Shown one piece after another: positions 38,841-48,410 of a DNA stretch of 64,000 bases. How positions within the stretch are numbered: position 1 is the stretch's first letter; every line of letters starts with the position of its first letter. The stretch is taken from assembly GCA_014376785.1 (NCBI GenBank), contig JACMQW010000007.1, forward strand, positions 1-64,000, read 5' to 3'. Position numbers and translations under genes: made by a program. The stretch comes from Oligoflexia bacterium. Its GTDB lineage: Bacteria; Bdellovibrionota; UBA1018. The notes below the pieces were generated by a model. It searched no databases and had not been told where the DNA came from. It saw only the letters and a list, made by a program, of their open reading frames with translations.

Positions 38841-39796
38841 TAGCGAGAAGTTTGCATGAGGCTGATCAGACGTTCAAGCTCTTCGCGCGACGAATAATGA
38901 AGAACGAACTTTCCTCGTTTTTCATTTCCTTTGAGTTCAGCCTTAATGCCGACGGCGCGTGTAATTTCGAGCGCGAGGTTTTTCAGACGAGACTGTACTG
39001 GAGTAAGGTTCTTCATCGCCTCAGCAACTACGTTTCCCGTGGAACCGAATTTCTTTTGCATTTCTGCAACCAGGGCCTCCGTTGCGCGGACTGACAATTT
39101 TCCTTCGATGATTGCTTTTCGAGCGAGCAGCCTTTGATCTTGGTCTTCCAGCGAAAGGAGCGACTTTCCGTGACCGAAGGAAAGGGTTCCCTTTTTGAGG
39201 TCATCAATGATCGCTTCAGGCAGGCGAAGCAAACGAACAAAGTTTGCAACCGTGGAGCGCTCTTTTCCGACGCGCTCCGCCGTTTCGTCCTGGGTGAGGT
39301 TGAAATCTTGCATCAATTGCAGGTAAGCCAGGGCTTCATCGATGCAATTTAAATTGGACCTTTGGATGTTTTCGACGAGCGCCAACTCAAGCGCTTCTTT
39401 GTCCGTCGATTTTCGGATGACAATGGGAACTTGTTTTAATCCGGCGATTTTTGCTGCTCTGAGCCGTCTCTCGCCCGCAATCAGCTGATATCCCACTGGC
39501 CCCTTGCGGACAACCAAAGGTTGAATAATGCCGTTGGTCAAAATCGACTGAGACAGTTCGTTCAGTTCGCTTTCTATAAATTCCCGGCGGGGCTGATAAG
39601 GGTTCGGAACGATGTCTTCGATATTGGCAAATGAAAGACCAGGAATTCTATTGGCCTGCGTCATTTCTGGTGCCGGAATAGCGGGTCCTGCCGCTTGAGC
39701 ACCGACCCCCATGGGATGGTGTGTCGCAGTCTGCGTCGGCTGACTCATTGGTAAGAGTGATGCGAGTCCTTTTCCTAAAACTGGTCTTTGTGCCAT
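38840..39796 (-). CDS. parB: Chromosome partitioning CTPase/DNA-binding protein ParB
   Basis: 318 residues from the ATG behind GGGGGATTGAAG; an ATG nine codons upstream overlaps the parA stop but has no ribosome-binding site. The N-terminal KGLASLLP is the ParA-interacting segment. The CTP-binding domain has NPYQPRREF and AGERRLRAAKIAGLKQVPIVIR; the helix-turn-helix region follows (LTQDETAERVGKERSTVANFVRLL), then the dimerisation tail. It loads at parS, two copies of which are nearby, and spreads as a clamp. Confidence 0.96.
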   Translation of the reverse strand: MAQRPVLGKGLASLLPMSQPTQTATHHPMGVGAQAAGPAIPAPEMTQANRIPGLSFANIEDIVPNPYQPRREFIESELNELSQSILTNGIIQPLVVRKGPVGYQLIAGERRLRAAKIAGLKQVPIVIRKSTDKEALELALVENIQRSNLNCIDEALAYLQLMQDFNLTQDETAERVGKERSTVANFVRLLRLPEAIIDDLKKGTLSFGHGKSLLSLEDQDQRLLARKAIIEGKLSVRATEALVAEMQKKFGSTGNVVAEAMKNLTPVQSRLKNLALEITRAVGIKAELKGNEKRGKFVLHYSSREELERLISLMQTSR

Positions 39797-39822
39797 CTTC
39801 AATCCCCCGTTAGGCAAATCCA

Positions 39823-40737
39823 TTAATTTTTCTCTTGAGTCAATTCGCCTAAGTAGGGAGGCGGCATTGAAAGTCCAGGAACCACGTTTTCGCTTTTTGC
39901 TTGCTCTGCCATTTCACTAAAAGCGTCTACCTGGTTTCTCGCTAAAAATTCATTTGCCAAACTCAGGTAAGCAACGCTTCCTTTAGAGTTCACGTCGTAA
40001 AGCACAATGGGTTTGCCAAAACTGGAGCACTCCGAAAGTCTGACGTTTCTGGGAATGACAGTGGTGAAAACCTGAGTGGTAAAGTGTTTTCGGACCTCAT
40101 CGACGACTTGGTTTGAAAGATTCGTTTTAGAATCGTACATCGTCAGCAAGATTCCTTCTTCTCCCAGCTTCGGATTGGTGCTCTGACGGATTAGCCCAAT
40201 GGTGTGAATGAGCTGCGTTAGGCCTTCGAGAGCAAAGTATTCACACTGCAAGGGCACCAAGTAACTGTCCGCGGCAGTGAGAGCGTTTACGGTCAGAAGT
40301 CCCAATGAAGGGGGGCAGTCGATGAGGATGTAATCGTATTGTGCCCTTACTTCTGCAATTGAAGTTCGAAGCTTTGATTCCCTGGCAAAAGCGGAAACCA
40401 ACTCTATCTCCGCACCGGTTAAGTCTGAGTTGGATGGAGAAACAAAGAGGCCATCTACTTCGGTAGGTCGAATAGTTTCAGATAATTTCGCTTCACCGAT
40501 CAACGCATTGTAAATCGTCGGACCCGATGCTGCCATTTGGCGGTCTATTCCAAGGGCGGAAGATGCGTTTCCTTGGGGGTCGAAGTCCAACACTAAGATT
40601 TTCCGGTCGGCCAAAGCCAAACAAGCGGCGAGGTTTACGGTCGTGGTCGTTTTTCCAACCCCACCTTTTTGATTAATCAGCGCCACGATTTTTCCCAGTC
40701 GTGGGGCGTCGTTCATTTTCTCGTTAAATGAAGCCAT
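39823..40737 (-). CDS. parA: Chromosome partitioning ATPase ParA (Soj)
   Basis: 304 residues. Deviant Walker A NQKGGVGKTTTTVNLA (residues 22-37), ALVLDFDPQGNAS-type Walker A' region and ILIDCPPSLGLLTVNAL are standard for chromosomal ParA/Soj. It moves ParB-parS complexes of the origin. The first start (ATG 40737) lacks a clear ribosome-binding site; an ATG seven codons later has weak GAGAAA. The last ~35 residues after the core are polar and longer than usual. Confidence 0.96.
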   Translation of the reverse strand: MASFNEKMNDAPRLGKIVALINQKGGVGKTTTTVNLAACLALADRKILVLDFDPQGNASSALGIDRQMAASGPTIYNALIGEAKLSETIRPTEVDGLFVSPSNSDLTGAEIELVSAFARESKLRTSIAEVRAQYDYILIDCPPSLGLLTVNALTAADSYLVPLQCEYFALEGLTQLIHTIGLIRQSTNPKLGEEGILLTMYDSKTNLSNQVVDEVRKHFTTQVFTTVIPRNVRLSECSSFGKPIVLYDVNSKGSVAYLSLANEFLARNQVDAFSEMAEQAKSENVVPGLSMPPPYLGELTQEKN

Positions 40738-40783
40738 ATCTCTGTCTTTCGCGTGGAATCAGGTATTCAAGCCTGTTTTATGT

Positions 40784-40815
40784 GGGTACTCGGTCAGATA
40801 AAAACCCGAGTACCC
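40784..40815. repeat. Inverted repeat upstream of parA
   Basis: GGGTACTCGG at 40784-40793 is repeated inverted at 40806-40815 (CCGAGTACCC) with a 12-base A-rich spacer, 47 bases upstream of parA. No T-tract follows on the minus strand, so it is not a clean terminator for rsmG; an operator or leader hairpin for parA is possible. Confidence 0.55.
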
Positions 40816-40958
40816 AAGATCCCTGCTCCGCGTGGTTGTGGAGGGCGGGATATTCACTCAAATCGGTGAAAAAATATTCTACTCACTCAGAGTATGGACG
40901 CGAAATGAAATCAGCAAGGTTTTTCGTTCTTCTTTTTATTGGCAATCAAAAATAGGGA

Positions 40959-40974
40959 TGTTCCACGTGGAACA
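40959..40974. promoter_or_regulatory. parS: parS centromere site 1
   Basis: The perfect 16-base palindrome TGTTCCACGTGGAACA, matching the bacterial parS consensus (TGTTNCACGTGNAACA), lies six bases beyond the rsmG stop in the rsmG-parA gap. ParB loads here. Confidence 0.95.
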
Positions 40975-40979
40975 ATCAC

Positions 40980-41624
40980 TTATTTTCTAATGAGTTCAAC
41001 TAAAACACGCGATTTTTCCAATAAACCCACCTTGTATCGGTGTTCTCTTCCTAGATTCAGCCGCTTACCGCGCGAAGTCTTTCGAAATTCACTCCACTCT
41101 TCTTCCCATTTTGGACCTTTCATCAGCAGAAGCTTGTTCCACGTGGAACATTCCTCAATCCAACCGTGGATTCTGCCCACCGGGCCGACTGCGCGGGCAA
41201 AAATAGTGTCTACAGAGTGACTACTCAAATAGGTTTCGGCGCGAGAGTGAACCGAAATAATGGCCTTAATAGCGAACTGATCGATCATTTTCTGACTAAA
41301 ATCGGCCTTCATCTTCTCAGAGTCGCAAGAGATAATCGTTTCGTGACTATTCAACCCGTAAATAAGGGCATAAAGCAGGCCTGGAACACCCATGCCGGCG
41401 CCTAAATCAAGCGCCGGGAAGCTCAACAGTCCAGAACGCTTGAGTTCAACCACATCTAGAACATGCCCTTCAAAAAAATCTGCCGGGGTAAGAAGCCGAG
41501 TTAAATTTTGAAACGAGTTCTCCAAAACAACCTCATCCCTGAAGTCAGCGATTCGGCTAATTTGGTTCTCGTCAAATTCACCCAATCCGCGGAGAAGAAT
41601 TTCGAATTCATTTCTTTCAGACAT
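40980..41624 (-). CDS. rsmG: 16S rRNA m7G527 methyltransferase RsmG (GidB)
   Basis: 214 residues from the ATG giving MSERNEFEILL; a TTG seven codons upstream is less likely. The SAM-binding motif is PALDLGAGMGVPGLLYALIYG (about residues 69-89) and FARAVGPVGRIHGW is the later conserved segment. The family methylates 16S rRNA at G527. The sequence is divergent from typical RsmG but its place after mnmG is decisive. The start overlaps mnmG by eight bases, and a parS site lies inside the coding sequence. Confidence 0.9.
   Translation of the reverse strand: MSERNEFEILLRGLGEFDENQISRIADFRDEVVLENSFQNLTRLLTPADFFEGHVLDVVELKRSGLLSFPALDLGAGMGVPGLLYALIYGLNSHETIISCDSEKMKADFSQKMIDQFAIKAIISVHSRAETYLSSHSVDTIFARAVGPVGRIHGWIEECSTWNKLLLMKGPKWEEEWSEFRKTSRGKRLNLGREHRYKVGLLEKSRVLVELIRK
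41135..41150. promoter_or_regulatory. parS: parS centromere site 2 (inside rsmG)
   Basis: A second perfect TGTTCCACGTGGAACA, 176 bases from site 1 and within the rsmG coding sequence, where it encodes the residues around ECSTWNKL. Identical 16-mers this close indicate a parS cluster rather than chance. Confidence 0.93.
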
Positions 41625-43554
41625 GTGGATGGGCCCCTTTATCAAGCATTTTTAAGTGAATCAGGAGGTTGGCAACCGCTGCAGGCGTCACCCCCATCAA
41701 ACGACCCGCTTGTCCGATCGTTTCCGGCCTAGCTTCTTTGAAAGCATTCAAAATCTCGTTGGAAAGCCCGGGAACCTGCTCATAGTTGAGACCGGCTGGC
41801 ACCCGCATTTTCTCGTTCTTTTCCACCCCGGCAATCATTTCTAAGTCACGCTGAATATATCCCGCATATTTTACCTGGATTTCCACCTGCTCCGAAACAT
41901 CTGATGGGGTACTAGACAAATCAAACGGCACCCTTCCATCCATCTCAGACAATAAATCCATGGTGACTTCAGGCCGTTTAAGAAATGTTGCCAATGATGT
42001 CTTATCCTTGAGCAACGAAAGTCCCTTGGATTTCACCCATTCATTCGTGGCAACGTTAGGATAAAGAAACTCCTCGTGAACTTGAGAAAATAGTTTTTCA
42101 ATTCCATTCCGTTTCTCTACGAACTGCGAATAGGACTTCTCCGAAAGAAGGCCTATTGAATGCCCTTTCGGAGACAGTCGAAGGTCAGCGTTATCTTCGC
42201 GAAGGTGGAGACGATATTCCGCTCTCGACGTGAACATCCGGTAGGGTTCATCTGACCCTTTTAAAATCAGATCATCGATTAAAACACCAATGTAGGCATC
42301 TGATCTTCCAAGCGTGAAAGCAGCTTTTCCTTGAGAGGACAATGAAGCATTCACTCCAGCGATGAGTCCCTGAGCGCCCGCTTCTTCATACCCCGAAGTT
42401 CCATTCACCTGGCCGGCAAAGAAAAGCCCCTTTACATCTTTGGACTCAAGCGTTGCTCCCAACATTCGAGCATCTACCGCATCGTATTCAACCGCATAGC
42501 CGTGGAGCAAAAATTTCGCGTTTTCTAATCCAGAAATAGAATGAATAAATGCTTCCTGGACAGAAACGGGCATCGAGGTTGACATCCCATTCACGTAAAT
42601 TTCGGGAACGTTTAAACCTTCCGGTTCGAGGAAGATCTGATGCCGTTCTTTTTCCGCAAAGCGTTTCACTTTATCTTCAATCGAAGGACAGTAGCGTGGC
42701 CCTACCCCCTGGATCATTCCAGTGAACATCGGAGATAAATCGAAGTTCTCAGCGATGATGTCGTGGGTCTTTGAATTCGTGTACGTTATGAAGCATTCGG
42801 TTTGGCGAAGCTCCGGAAATGACTCGCTGCGATAATAAAACGAAAAGGGGGTTGGTTTCTCGTCACCAGGTTGAACTTCCGTCTTTGACCAATCAATGGA
42901 ATCTTTATGAAGGCGAGGAGGAGTGCCGGTCTTCAGGCGACGAAGCTTAAATCCCAATTCTTCGATGGATCGACTCAACGTTTTAGCCGCTTCGTCCCCG
43001 ACCCTGCCGCCTTCAGACTTGTCAAAGCCGGTGTACATGACTGCGCGCATAAACGTGCCGGACGTGACCACAACACAGCGCGCCTTAATGACCGAACCGT
43101 CCCGCAGCCGAACTCCCGTGATTTTTGAAAAACCCTTTTCAGACACAGACAACAAATCGGCGACTTCGATTTCCAAAATCTCGAGATTTTGGATCCGCAC
43201 CAAGGTCTCTTGCATTTTCACCGCATAAAGGGGCTTGTCACATTGCGCGCGAGAGGAGCGAACAGCTGGTCCTTTTGAAGAATTCAATCGGCGATATTGG
43301 ATGGTGGCCTTATCGGTCTGCATCCCCATAATCCCACCCAAGGCATCAATTTCCTTAATAAGTTGTCCTTTGGCCAAACCGCCCATTGCCGGATTACAAG
43401 AAAGGTAACCAATTCGAGAACGATTTAAGGTGATAAGGGCCGTTTTAGATCCCATTCGCGCGGCAGCATGGGCCGCCTCGGTTCCGGCGTGTCCACCCCC
43501 GATAACCAGGACATCGTAATCAACCTTCTGAGTATGCGAAGCGTTCGAATTCAT
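41617..43554 (-). CDS. mnmG: tRNA uridine-5-carboxymethylaminomethyl modification enzyme MnmG (GidA)
   Basis: 645 residues. FAD-binding DVLVIGGGHAGTEAAHAAARMG lies at residues 14-35, followed by the GidA signatures SCNPAMGGLAKGQLIKEIDALGG and GPRYCPSIEDKV; the C-terminal helical domain is complete (AGRLMGVTPAAVANLLIHLK). With MnmE it makes cmnm5U34 in tRNA anticodons. It is first in the mnmG-rsmG-parA-parB-bactofilin run. Here mnmE lies 6.6 kb away beyond an inserted metabolic module rather than directly upstream. Confidence 0.97.
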   Translation of the reverse strand: MNSNASHTQKVDYDVLVIGGGHAGTEAAHAAARMGSKTALITLNRSRIGYLSCNPAMGGLAKGQLIKEIDALGGIMGMQTDKATIQYRRLNSSKGPAVRSSRAQCDKPLYAVKMQETLVRIQNLEILEIEVADLLSVSEKGFSKITGVRLRDGSVIKARCVVVTSGTFMRAVMYTGFDKSEGGRVGDEAAKTLSRSIEELGFKLRRLKTGTPPRLHKDSIDWSKTEVQPGDEKPTPFSFYYRSESFPELRQTECFITYTNSKTHDIIAENFDLSPMFTGMIQGVGPRYCPSIEDKVKRFAEKERHQIFLEPEGLNVPEIYVNGMSTSMPVSVQEAFIHSISGLENAKFLLHGYAVEYDAVDARMLGATLESKDVKGLFFAGQVNGTSGYEEAGAQGLIAGVNASLSSQGKAAFTLGRSDAYIGVLIDDLILKGSDEPYRMFTSRAEYRLHLREDNADLRLSPKGHSIGLLSEKSYSQFVEKRNGIEKLFSQVHEEFLYPNVATNEWVKSKGLSLLKDKTSLATFLKRPEVTMDLLSEMDGRVPFDLSSTPSDVSEQVEIQVKYAGYIQRDLEMIAGVEKNEKMRVPAGLNYEQVPGLSNEILNAFKEARPETIGQAGRLMGVTPAAVANLLIHLKMLDKGAHPHV

Positions 43555-43692
43555 ACATCTCGGGAATAACCTAATTTTTCCTAAAAGGGGACTGCCTTAA
43601 ATCGCACCGCATTAGAATTTATCTGACGTGGGTCGCGGGCTGGGCAATTACGGCCCATCGCAGGCTTCTGCCGGAATCCGTATCCTTGAAGC

Positions 43693-45081
43693 ATGCGTTC
43701 ATGCCTAGTGGGTCTCATTGTCTTCGCCCTCTTTTTTGGATCTTTACAGCCTAGTCAGGCGAAAGATTTCGTTTCTGTTTACCCAGAAAAGGGCGATTGG
43801 ACACTCCACTGGATAAGAATCGATCGCGACGGATTTCCAGTCACGATCGAGCGCTCCCGTTTTTCAGATCGTTCGCAAGCCGAATTGCAGAAGAAAAAAA
43901 CCGTTACAGACCCCGCGCCCTCTTTCAAAAACAAGTTCGTCGATAACAACACGGCCTTGGAACTCAGACCATCATTCACCGACGAAATCTGGCACGCGGA
44001 TCGGTCGTGGGATGAAAATTGGGAAACTCGCTATTCAAGCTGGATTCGTGAAAATTTCGATCCCGCTTTTTTCAAGCGATATGGAATTCGAACCGACTGT
44101 GCTGACGCTGCGATTGCGCTCCGCTGGATTTTTTCACGCATCCACTTCTTGCCGGCAGGAAATCACCTCGTCGGCACTCGCGCTCTATTCACAAATCGTT
44201 CGATGAAACCCGCGTGGAAACGTTTCCCGACAAATATCGAGTGGTTTCGAGACCGGAGATTTCTCGCAGCGCTCGACTACTTAATGCTCAGCACTTCCAC
44301 TCACACCCTCGTTGGCGATGCCTATCCTATTTCCGTCAATCCATCGACGCTGACCGAAGGATCCTTCCACTTAGAGATTCGAAACGAAAGCGGACACGCC
44401 CGAATTATTTCGAAAATCAGCACTGCCCCAAACGTAGCTCCTGTCTTCGACACTTACTCGAATGTTCCACGGAAAATACGAGTCCTTTGGACAGAACCTT
44501 TCCTCGTGTATTCGCAACCGATCCTAGGCCATGGCGGATTTCTCAAGTACCGGTGGGTGAATCTATCAACTTCGTCCGCCTCGCTCGCCCCATCAGAATC
44601 GATGCCGGGATACTCTCTCGAACAATACCGGCCCGACTTTTTTCGACATGGAATTCCTGACTTCAGTGCAGAAGTTGCCGCTCGTTTCCAAGAGACTTTC
44701 GACCCTCTCGCCGCACAAAAATTGATTTACCAGAGCATTAAAAGCGCACTTCAAGAGCGGATAGGTCTTGTCCAGAAAGGCTACGTCGAGTGCCAACGCA
44801 TCCGATGCGTTCCAGGTTCCGACGGGTATGACGTTTGGAGTACTCCTTCAAGAGATTCCCGCATCAAAAATTCCTTCGAACAGATCCAAAACTATCTCAC
44901 CTCTCTTCACGGAGAAGGTCTTTCGAAGTTTCGAACTTTTCATGAAATTGAAAAAGTCCAAATATACCTCGTTTTTCATGGAGAAAAATTCAGGTACGGG
45001 GATTTAGAATCGTTGTGGCTTTCGTCGCGAATTTCATCAGACCCGAGGGTAACCCCGAGAAAACGATGGGGGCTTGATTAA
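43693..45081 (+). CDS. Secreted protein with a Cys/His pair suggestive of a papain-fold thiol enzyme
   Basis: 462 residues with a clear signal peptide (1-23, ending SQA). Not assigned to a known family. C136 starts a helix in GIRTDCADAAIALRWIFS, and H235 sits in SGHARIIS before a strand, with D253/N257 following; this Cys-helix then His-strand order is that of NlpC/P60, CHAP and transglutaminase-like enzymes. A further pair CQRIRC is near residue 367. It is alone on the plus strand between mnmG and the acyl-CoA module, and ends three bases before the B12-subunit stop. Function is inferred only from the motif pattern. Confidence 0.7.
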   Translation: MRSCLVGLIVFALFFGSLQPSQAKDFVSVYPEKGDWTLHWIRIDRDGFPVTIERSRFSDRSQAELQKKKTVTDPAPSFKNKFVDNNTALELRPSFTDEIWHADRSWDENWETRYSSWIRENFDPAFFKRYGIRTDCADAAIALRWIFSRIHFLPAGNHLVGTRALFTNRSMKPAWKRFPTNIEWFRDRRFLAALDYLMLSTSTHTLVGDAYPISVNPSTLTEGSFHLEIRNESGHARIISKISTAPNVAPVFDTYSNVPRKIRVLWTEPFLVYSQPILGHGGFLKYRWVNLSTSSASLAPSESMPGYSLEQYRPDFFRHGIPDFSAEVAARFQETFDPLAAQKLIYQSIKSALQERIGLVQKGYVECQRIRCVPGSDGYDVWSTPSRDSRIKNSFEQIQNYLTSLHGEGLSKFRTFHEIEKVQIYLVFHGEKFRYGDLESLWLSSRISSDPRVTPRKRWGLD

Positions 45082-45083
45082 GT

Positions 45084-45494
45084 CTAATTTCTTTTCGGCG
45101 CCGCACCCTGAATGTAGTCGACCACTTCCTGCAAAGAAGTTCCGGGCGTGAAAACCATGTGCACTCCAAGTTCTTTCAGCGAAACGATGTCTTCGTCCGG
45201 AATGATTCCTCCCACGACGAAGAGCACGTCGGTGAGTCCCTCTTTTTTCAACCCATCAATAATTTCCGGAACCAATGCATTATGGGCACCGGACAGAATC
45301 GACAGGCCTACGACATGCACGTCTTCATCGACCGCGGCCCGAACGACCATCTCGGGAGTCTGGTGAAGTCCCGTATAAATGACTTCGAATCCGGCGTCGC
45401 GGAGAGCTCGAGCAATCACTTTAGCGCCGCGATCATGTCCATCTAGGCCGGGTTTAGCGACGAGAACTCGAATTTTTTCATTGGGATTACTCAT
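45084..45494 (-). CDS. icmB: Coenzyme B12-binding small subunit of an acyl-CoA mutase
   Basis: 136 residues, a stand-alone B12-binding Rossmann domain. The DxHxxG motif is D18-G-H20-D-R-G23 in [15 protein letters not shown]20 being the lower cobalt ligand; [14 protein letters not shown] and [12 protein letters not shown] bind the nucleotide tail. It pairs with the large subunit gene 19 bases upstream. In methylmalonyl-CoA mutase the same domain is usually fused to the C-terminus; the split form is typical of isobutyryl-CoA and related mutases. Confidence 0.9.
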   Translation of the reverse strand: MSNPNEKIRVLVAKPGLDGHDRGAKVIARALRDAGFEVIYTGLHQTPEMVVRAAVDEDVHVVGLSILSGAHNALVPEIIDGLKKEGLTDVLFVVGGIIPDEDIVSLKELGVHMVFTPGTSLQEVVDYIQGAAPKRN

Positions 45495-45513
45495 AAGTTA
45501 TTTCTCGCTAGTA

Positions 45514-47223
45514 TTAAAATCCACCGACGTCTTGGTAAATTCCATAAACGCCGCGAAGGGTGTCGCAAATTTCTTGAAGGGTCGCGTAGGTTTTAACGGC
45601 TTCGAGAATCGACGGGCACATGTTTTTTCCCGCGGTAGCATCTGCCTTAACGATTTCCAACGCTGCCGCAACCGCTTTCGAATCACGCTTCGCTCGCAGG
45701 GCCACTAATTTTTCGATCTGCCGTTTTTCTACAGATCGATCAATGTAGAGAGTGGCCATCTGCCGCTTCTCTTCCTTAACGATGTGTTTATTCACGCCGA
45801 CCATCACTTTGTCTTTTGACTCGAGCTGACGCTGAAAATGATAGGCCGCATTCGCGATTTCCGCTTGGGGAAATCCTTGCTCGACCGCATTCATCATTCC
45901 GCCCATTTCATCGATTCTTCGGATGTAATCAAGCGCATCGCGCTCAACGCGGTTCGTGAGACTTTCCATGAAATAACTTCCGCCGAATGGGTCGACGACG
46001 TTCGTCACTCCCGACTCCTCAGCAATCACTTGTTGGGTGCGAAGGGCGATCATCACCGCCTCATCCGTTGGAAGAGCCATGGTCTCGTCCATAGAGTTCG
46101 TGTGCAACGAGTTCGTCCCGCCCATCACGGCCGCCAGCGCCTGGATCGCAACCCTCACGATATTATTGTGTGGCTGCTGCGCAGTGAGGGAAACACCCGC
46201 CGTCTGCGCGTGAGTCCGAAGCATCCAGGATTTAGGGTCTTTTGCTCCATAGCGATCTCGCATCAGGCGGGCCCAGATCCTTCGTGCGGCTCTAAATTTG
46301 GCGATTTCCTCGAAAAAATCATTATGCACGTCAAAGAAGAATGAAAGTCTCGGAGCAAATGAATCGATGTCCATTCCACGCGCGAGGCAACGATCGACGT
46401 AAGCCAGCCCATCCGCCAGAGTAAACGCGAGCTCTTGAACCGCGGTCGCACCGGCTTCACGAATGTGGTAACCGGAAATACTCACGGTATTCCAATTGGG
46501 AAAATTCTTAGCGCCATATTCAATCGTGTCGATGACAAGCTCGGTCGCAGGCTTTACGGGAAAGAGCCATTCCTTCTGAGCGATGTATTCTTTTAAGATG
46601 TCGTTTTGGAGCGTGCCTTTCACTTTTTCACGCGGAACGCCCTGCTTTTCAGCCACTGCGTAGTACATCATCAACACGACGATGGCCGGCCCGTTAATGG
46701 TCATCGAAGTGGTGATCTCTCCCAAATCGATGCCCGCGAAGAGTTCTTCCATGTCTTCCAACGAAGAGACCGCAACCCCGCACTTTCCTACCTCGCCTTT
46801 TGAACGTGGTGAATCGGCATCGTAACCCATGAGCGTCGGCATATCGAAAGCGGTGGAAAGCCCCATTTGCCCATTTGCGAGAAGCATCTTAAAACGACCG
46901 TTCGTTTCAGCCGCGCTCGAAAAACCAGCGAACTGGCGCATAGTCCAAAATTTTCCGCGGTACATGTTCCGCTGAACTCCGCGCGTGTAGGGAAACTCTC
47001 CTGGAAATCCAAGGTCCTCCAGATAATCAAATTTTTCTCGCGATAGATCGAGCGGCGTGGAAAGAAGGGGCATGTCCATGTCGCTCCAACTCGTGAACCG
47101 CGCTGGACGAGAAGGAAATTTCTTTTCTCCCGCAGATAGTCTTTTTTCCCATCCGCTAAATTCAGATGCCAGGTCTCTCGTGGATTCTGCTTTGTTCGCC
47201 TTTTCCAAATTAACTTCTTTCAT
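45514..47223 (-). CDS. icmA: Acyl-CoA mutase large subunit, isobutyryl-CoA mutase type
   Basis: 569 residues from the ATG behind GAGGGAAACGAG. The substrate-binding TIM barrel of the methylmalonyl-CoA mutase family is complete. The two residues that set specificity are F98 (in MRQFAGF) and Q216 (in [10 protein letters not shown]), matching the Phe/Gln pair of isobutyryl-CoA mutase rather than the Tyr/Arg pair of methylmalonyl-CoA mutase. It should interconvert isobutyryl- and n-butyryl-CoA with IcmB and adenosylcobalamin. Neighbouring acyl-CoA dehydrogenase, crotonase and 3-hydroxyacyl-CoA dehydrogenase genes fit onward oxidation of butyryl-CoA. Database tools may label it methylmalonyl-CoA mutase. 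The MeaB-type chaperone is not in the window. Confidence 0.85.
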   Translation of the reverse strand: MKEVNLEKANKAESTRDLASEFSGWEKRLSAGEKKFPSRPARFTSWSDMDMPLLSTPLDLSREKFDYLEDLGFPGEFPYTRGVQRNMYRGKFWTMRQFAGFSSAAETNGRFKMLLANGQMGLSTAFDMPTLMGYDADSPRSKGEVGKCGVAVSSLEDMEELFAGIDLGEITTSMTINGPAIVVLMMYYAVAEKQGVPREKVKGTLQNDILKEYIAQKEWLFPVKPATELVIDTIEYGAKNFPNWNTVSISGYHIREAGATAVQELAFTLADGLAYVDRCLARGMDIDSFAPRLSFFFDVHNDFFEEIAKFRAARRIWARLMRDRYGAKDPKSWMLRTHAQTAGVSLTAQQPHNNIVRVAIQALAAVMGGTNSLHTNSMDETMALPTDEAVMIALRTQQVIAEESGVTNVVDPFGGSYFMESLTNRVERDALDYIRRIDEMGGMMNAVEQGFPQAEIANAAYHFQRQLESKDKVMVGVNKHIVKEEKRQMATLYIDRSVEKRQIEKLVALRAKRDSKAVAAALEIVKADATAGKNMCPSILEAVKTYATLQEICDTLRGVYGIYQDVGGF

Positions 47224-47234
47224 CTCGTTTCCCT

Positions 47235-48398
47235 CTATCCAGAAATCGCGGCAAACTCTTGGGCCGCAATTACGATTCGCTGAATCTCGCTGGTGCCTTC
47301 GTAAATTTCCGTGATCTTCGCATCTCGGAAGTTTCTCTCCACGACGTATTCTTTGGTGTAGCCATAACCGCCGTGAACTTGAATCGCTTTCGTTGCGATC
47401 CACATCGCCGCTTCGGAAGCGGCGAGCTTCGCCATCGCCGCTTCTTTCGTGAAGCGAGCGCCCGTGTCTTTCATTCTCGCTGCATTCCACGTTAGAAGGC
47501 GCGCGGCCTGAAGGCGGGTTGCCATATCTGCAATGTGGAACTGAATCGCTTGTAGTTTCGCAATCGGTGCGCCGAATTGCTCTCGTTCGAGCGCAAATTT
47601 TTTGGACGCATCAAGCGCGCAACGGGCAATTCCCAGCGCTTGGCCGGCAATTCCGATTCGCCCACCGTCGAGCGTCGCCAGCGCGATCTTCAATCCTTGT
47701 CCCTCGGCTCCGAGCAAACATTCCTGGGGCACGAATACGTCGTCAAAAAAGAGAGACGCGGTGGAGGATGCGGTAATTCCTAATTTATCTTCAAGCTTTG
47801 CCACAGAAAATCCGGGAGATTTCGTATCCACGATAAAAGCGGTAACCGCCTTATGTCCTTTCGTCGGATCAAGCGTCGTAAACACCACCGCAGTGTCTGC
47901 TTCCCTTCCGTTCGTGATCCAATTTTTGGATCCGCGAAGTTTATAGCCGCCATCGACTTTCGTTGCGATGAGCTTCATTCCAGCCGGATCTGAACCAGCG
48001 CCGGGCTCAGAGAGCGCAAAACAGCCCAGCTTTTCGCCTGTCGCAAGCGGAGTAAGCCATTTCTGTTTTTGCTCTTCCGTCCCGAAATTCTGGATCGGCC
48101 AACACGCGAGAGAGTTATTCACGGACATGATCACGCCAGTAGATGCACAAGCAGCTGAGATTTCTTCCATGCACATCGCATAGGAGACGGCATCGAGTCC
48201 CGCGCCACCGTAAGCCTCATCGACCATCATTCCCATAAGGCCCATTTCGGCCATTCTTTTCACATTTTCAGTGGGAAACTCACCGGTCTCATCGTGATGC
48301 TTTGCTTTCGGTGCAACCACCTCGCGAGCAAACGCTCCCACTTGGTCGAGAAGCATTTTTTTATCTTCGTCCTGTTCATTCGGCCAGCCGTGCGACAT
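47235..48398 (-). CDS. Acyl-CoA dehydrogenase, probably short-chain (butyryl-CoA type)
   Basis: 387 residues. Flavin motifs [12 protein letters not shown] and [32 protein letters not shown], and the C-terminal [17 protein letters not shown] with the catalytic base Glu (of YEGTSEIQ, near residue 369) are standard for short-chain acyl-CoA dehydrogenases. It oxidises acyl-CoA to the trans-2-enoyl-CoA with FAD. In the order hbd-crotonase-acd-icmA-icmB it would take the butyryl-CoA made by the mutase. Start ATG 48398; gap to the crotonase gene is 12 bases. The electron-transfer flavoprotein genes are elsewhere. Confidence 0.92.
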   Translation of the reverse strand: MSHGWPNEQDEDKKMLLDQVGAFAREVVAPKAKHHDETGEFPTENVKRMAEMGLMGMMVDEAYGGAGLDAVSYAMCMEEISAACASTGVIMSVNNSLACWPIQNFGTEEQKQKWLTPLATGEKLGCFALSEPGAGSDPAGMKLIATKVDGGYKLRGSKNWITNGREADTAVVFTTLDPTKGHKAVTAFIVDTKSPGFSVAKLEDKLGITASSTASLFFDDVFVPQECLLGAEGQGLKIALATLDGGRIGIAGQALGIARCALDASKKFALEREQFGAPIAKLQAIQFHIADMATRLQAARLLTWNAARMKDTGARFTKEAAMAKLAASEAAMWIATKAIQVHGGYGYTKEYVVERNFRDAKITEIYEGTSEIQRIVIAAQEFAAISG

Positions 48399-48410
48399 GA
48401 GAAAAACTCC

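Noticed and set aside
47224-47490. 89-codon N-terminal extension of the mutase large subunit
   Set aside because: It lies in the wrong frame over the acyl-CoA dehydrogenase 3' end and its sequence is unlike the family; the ATG at 47223 has a good ribosome-binding site.
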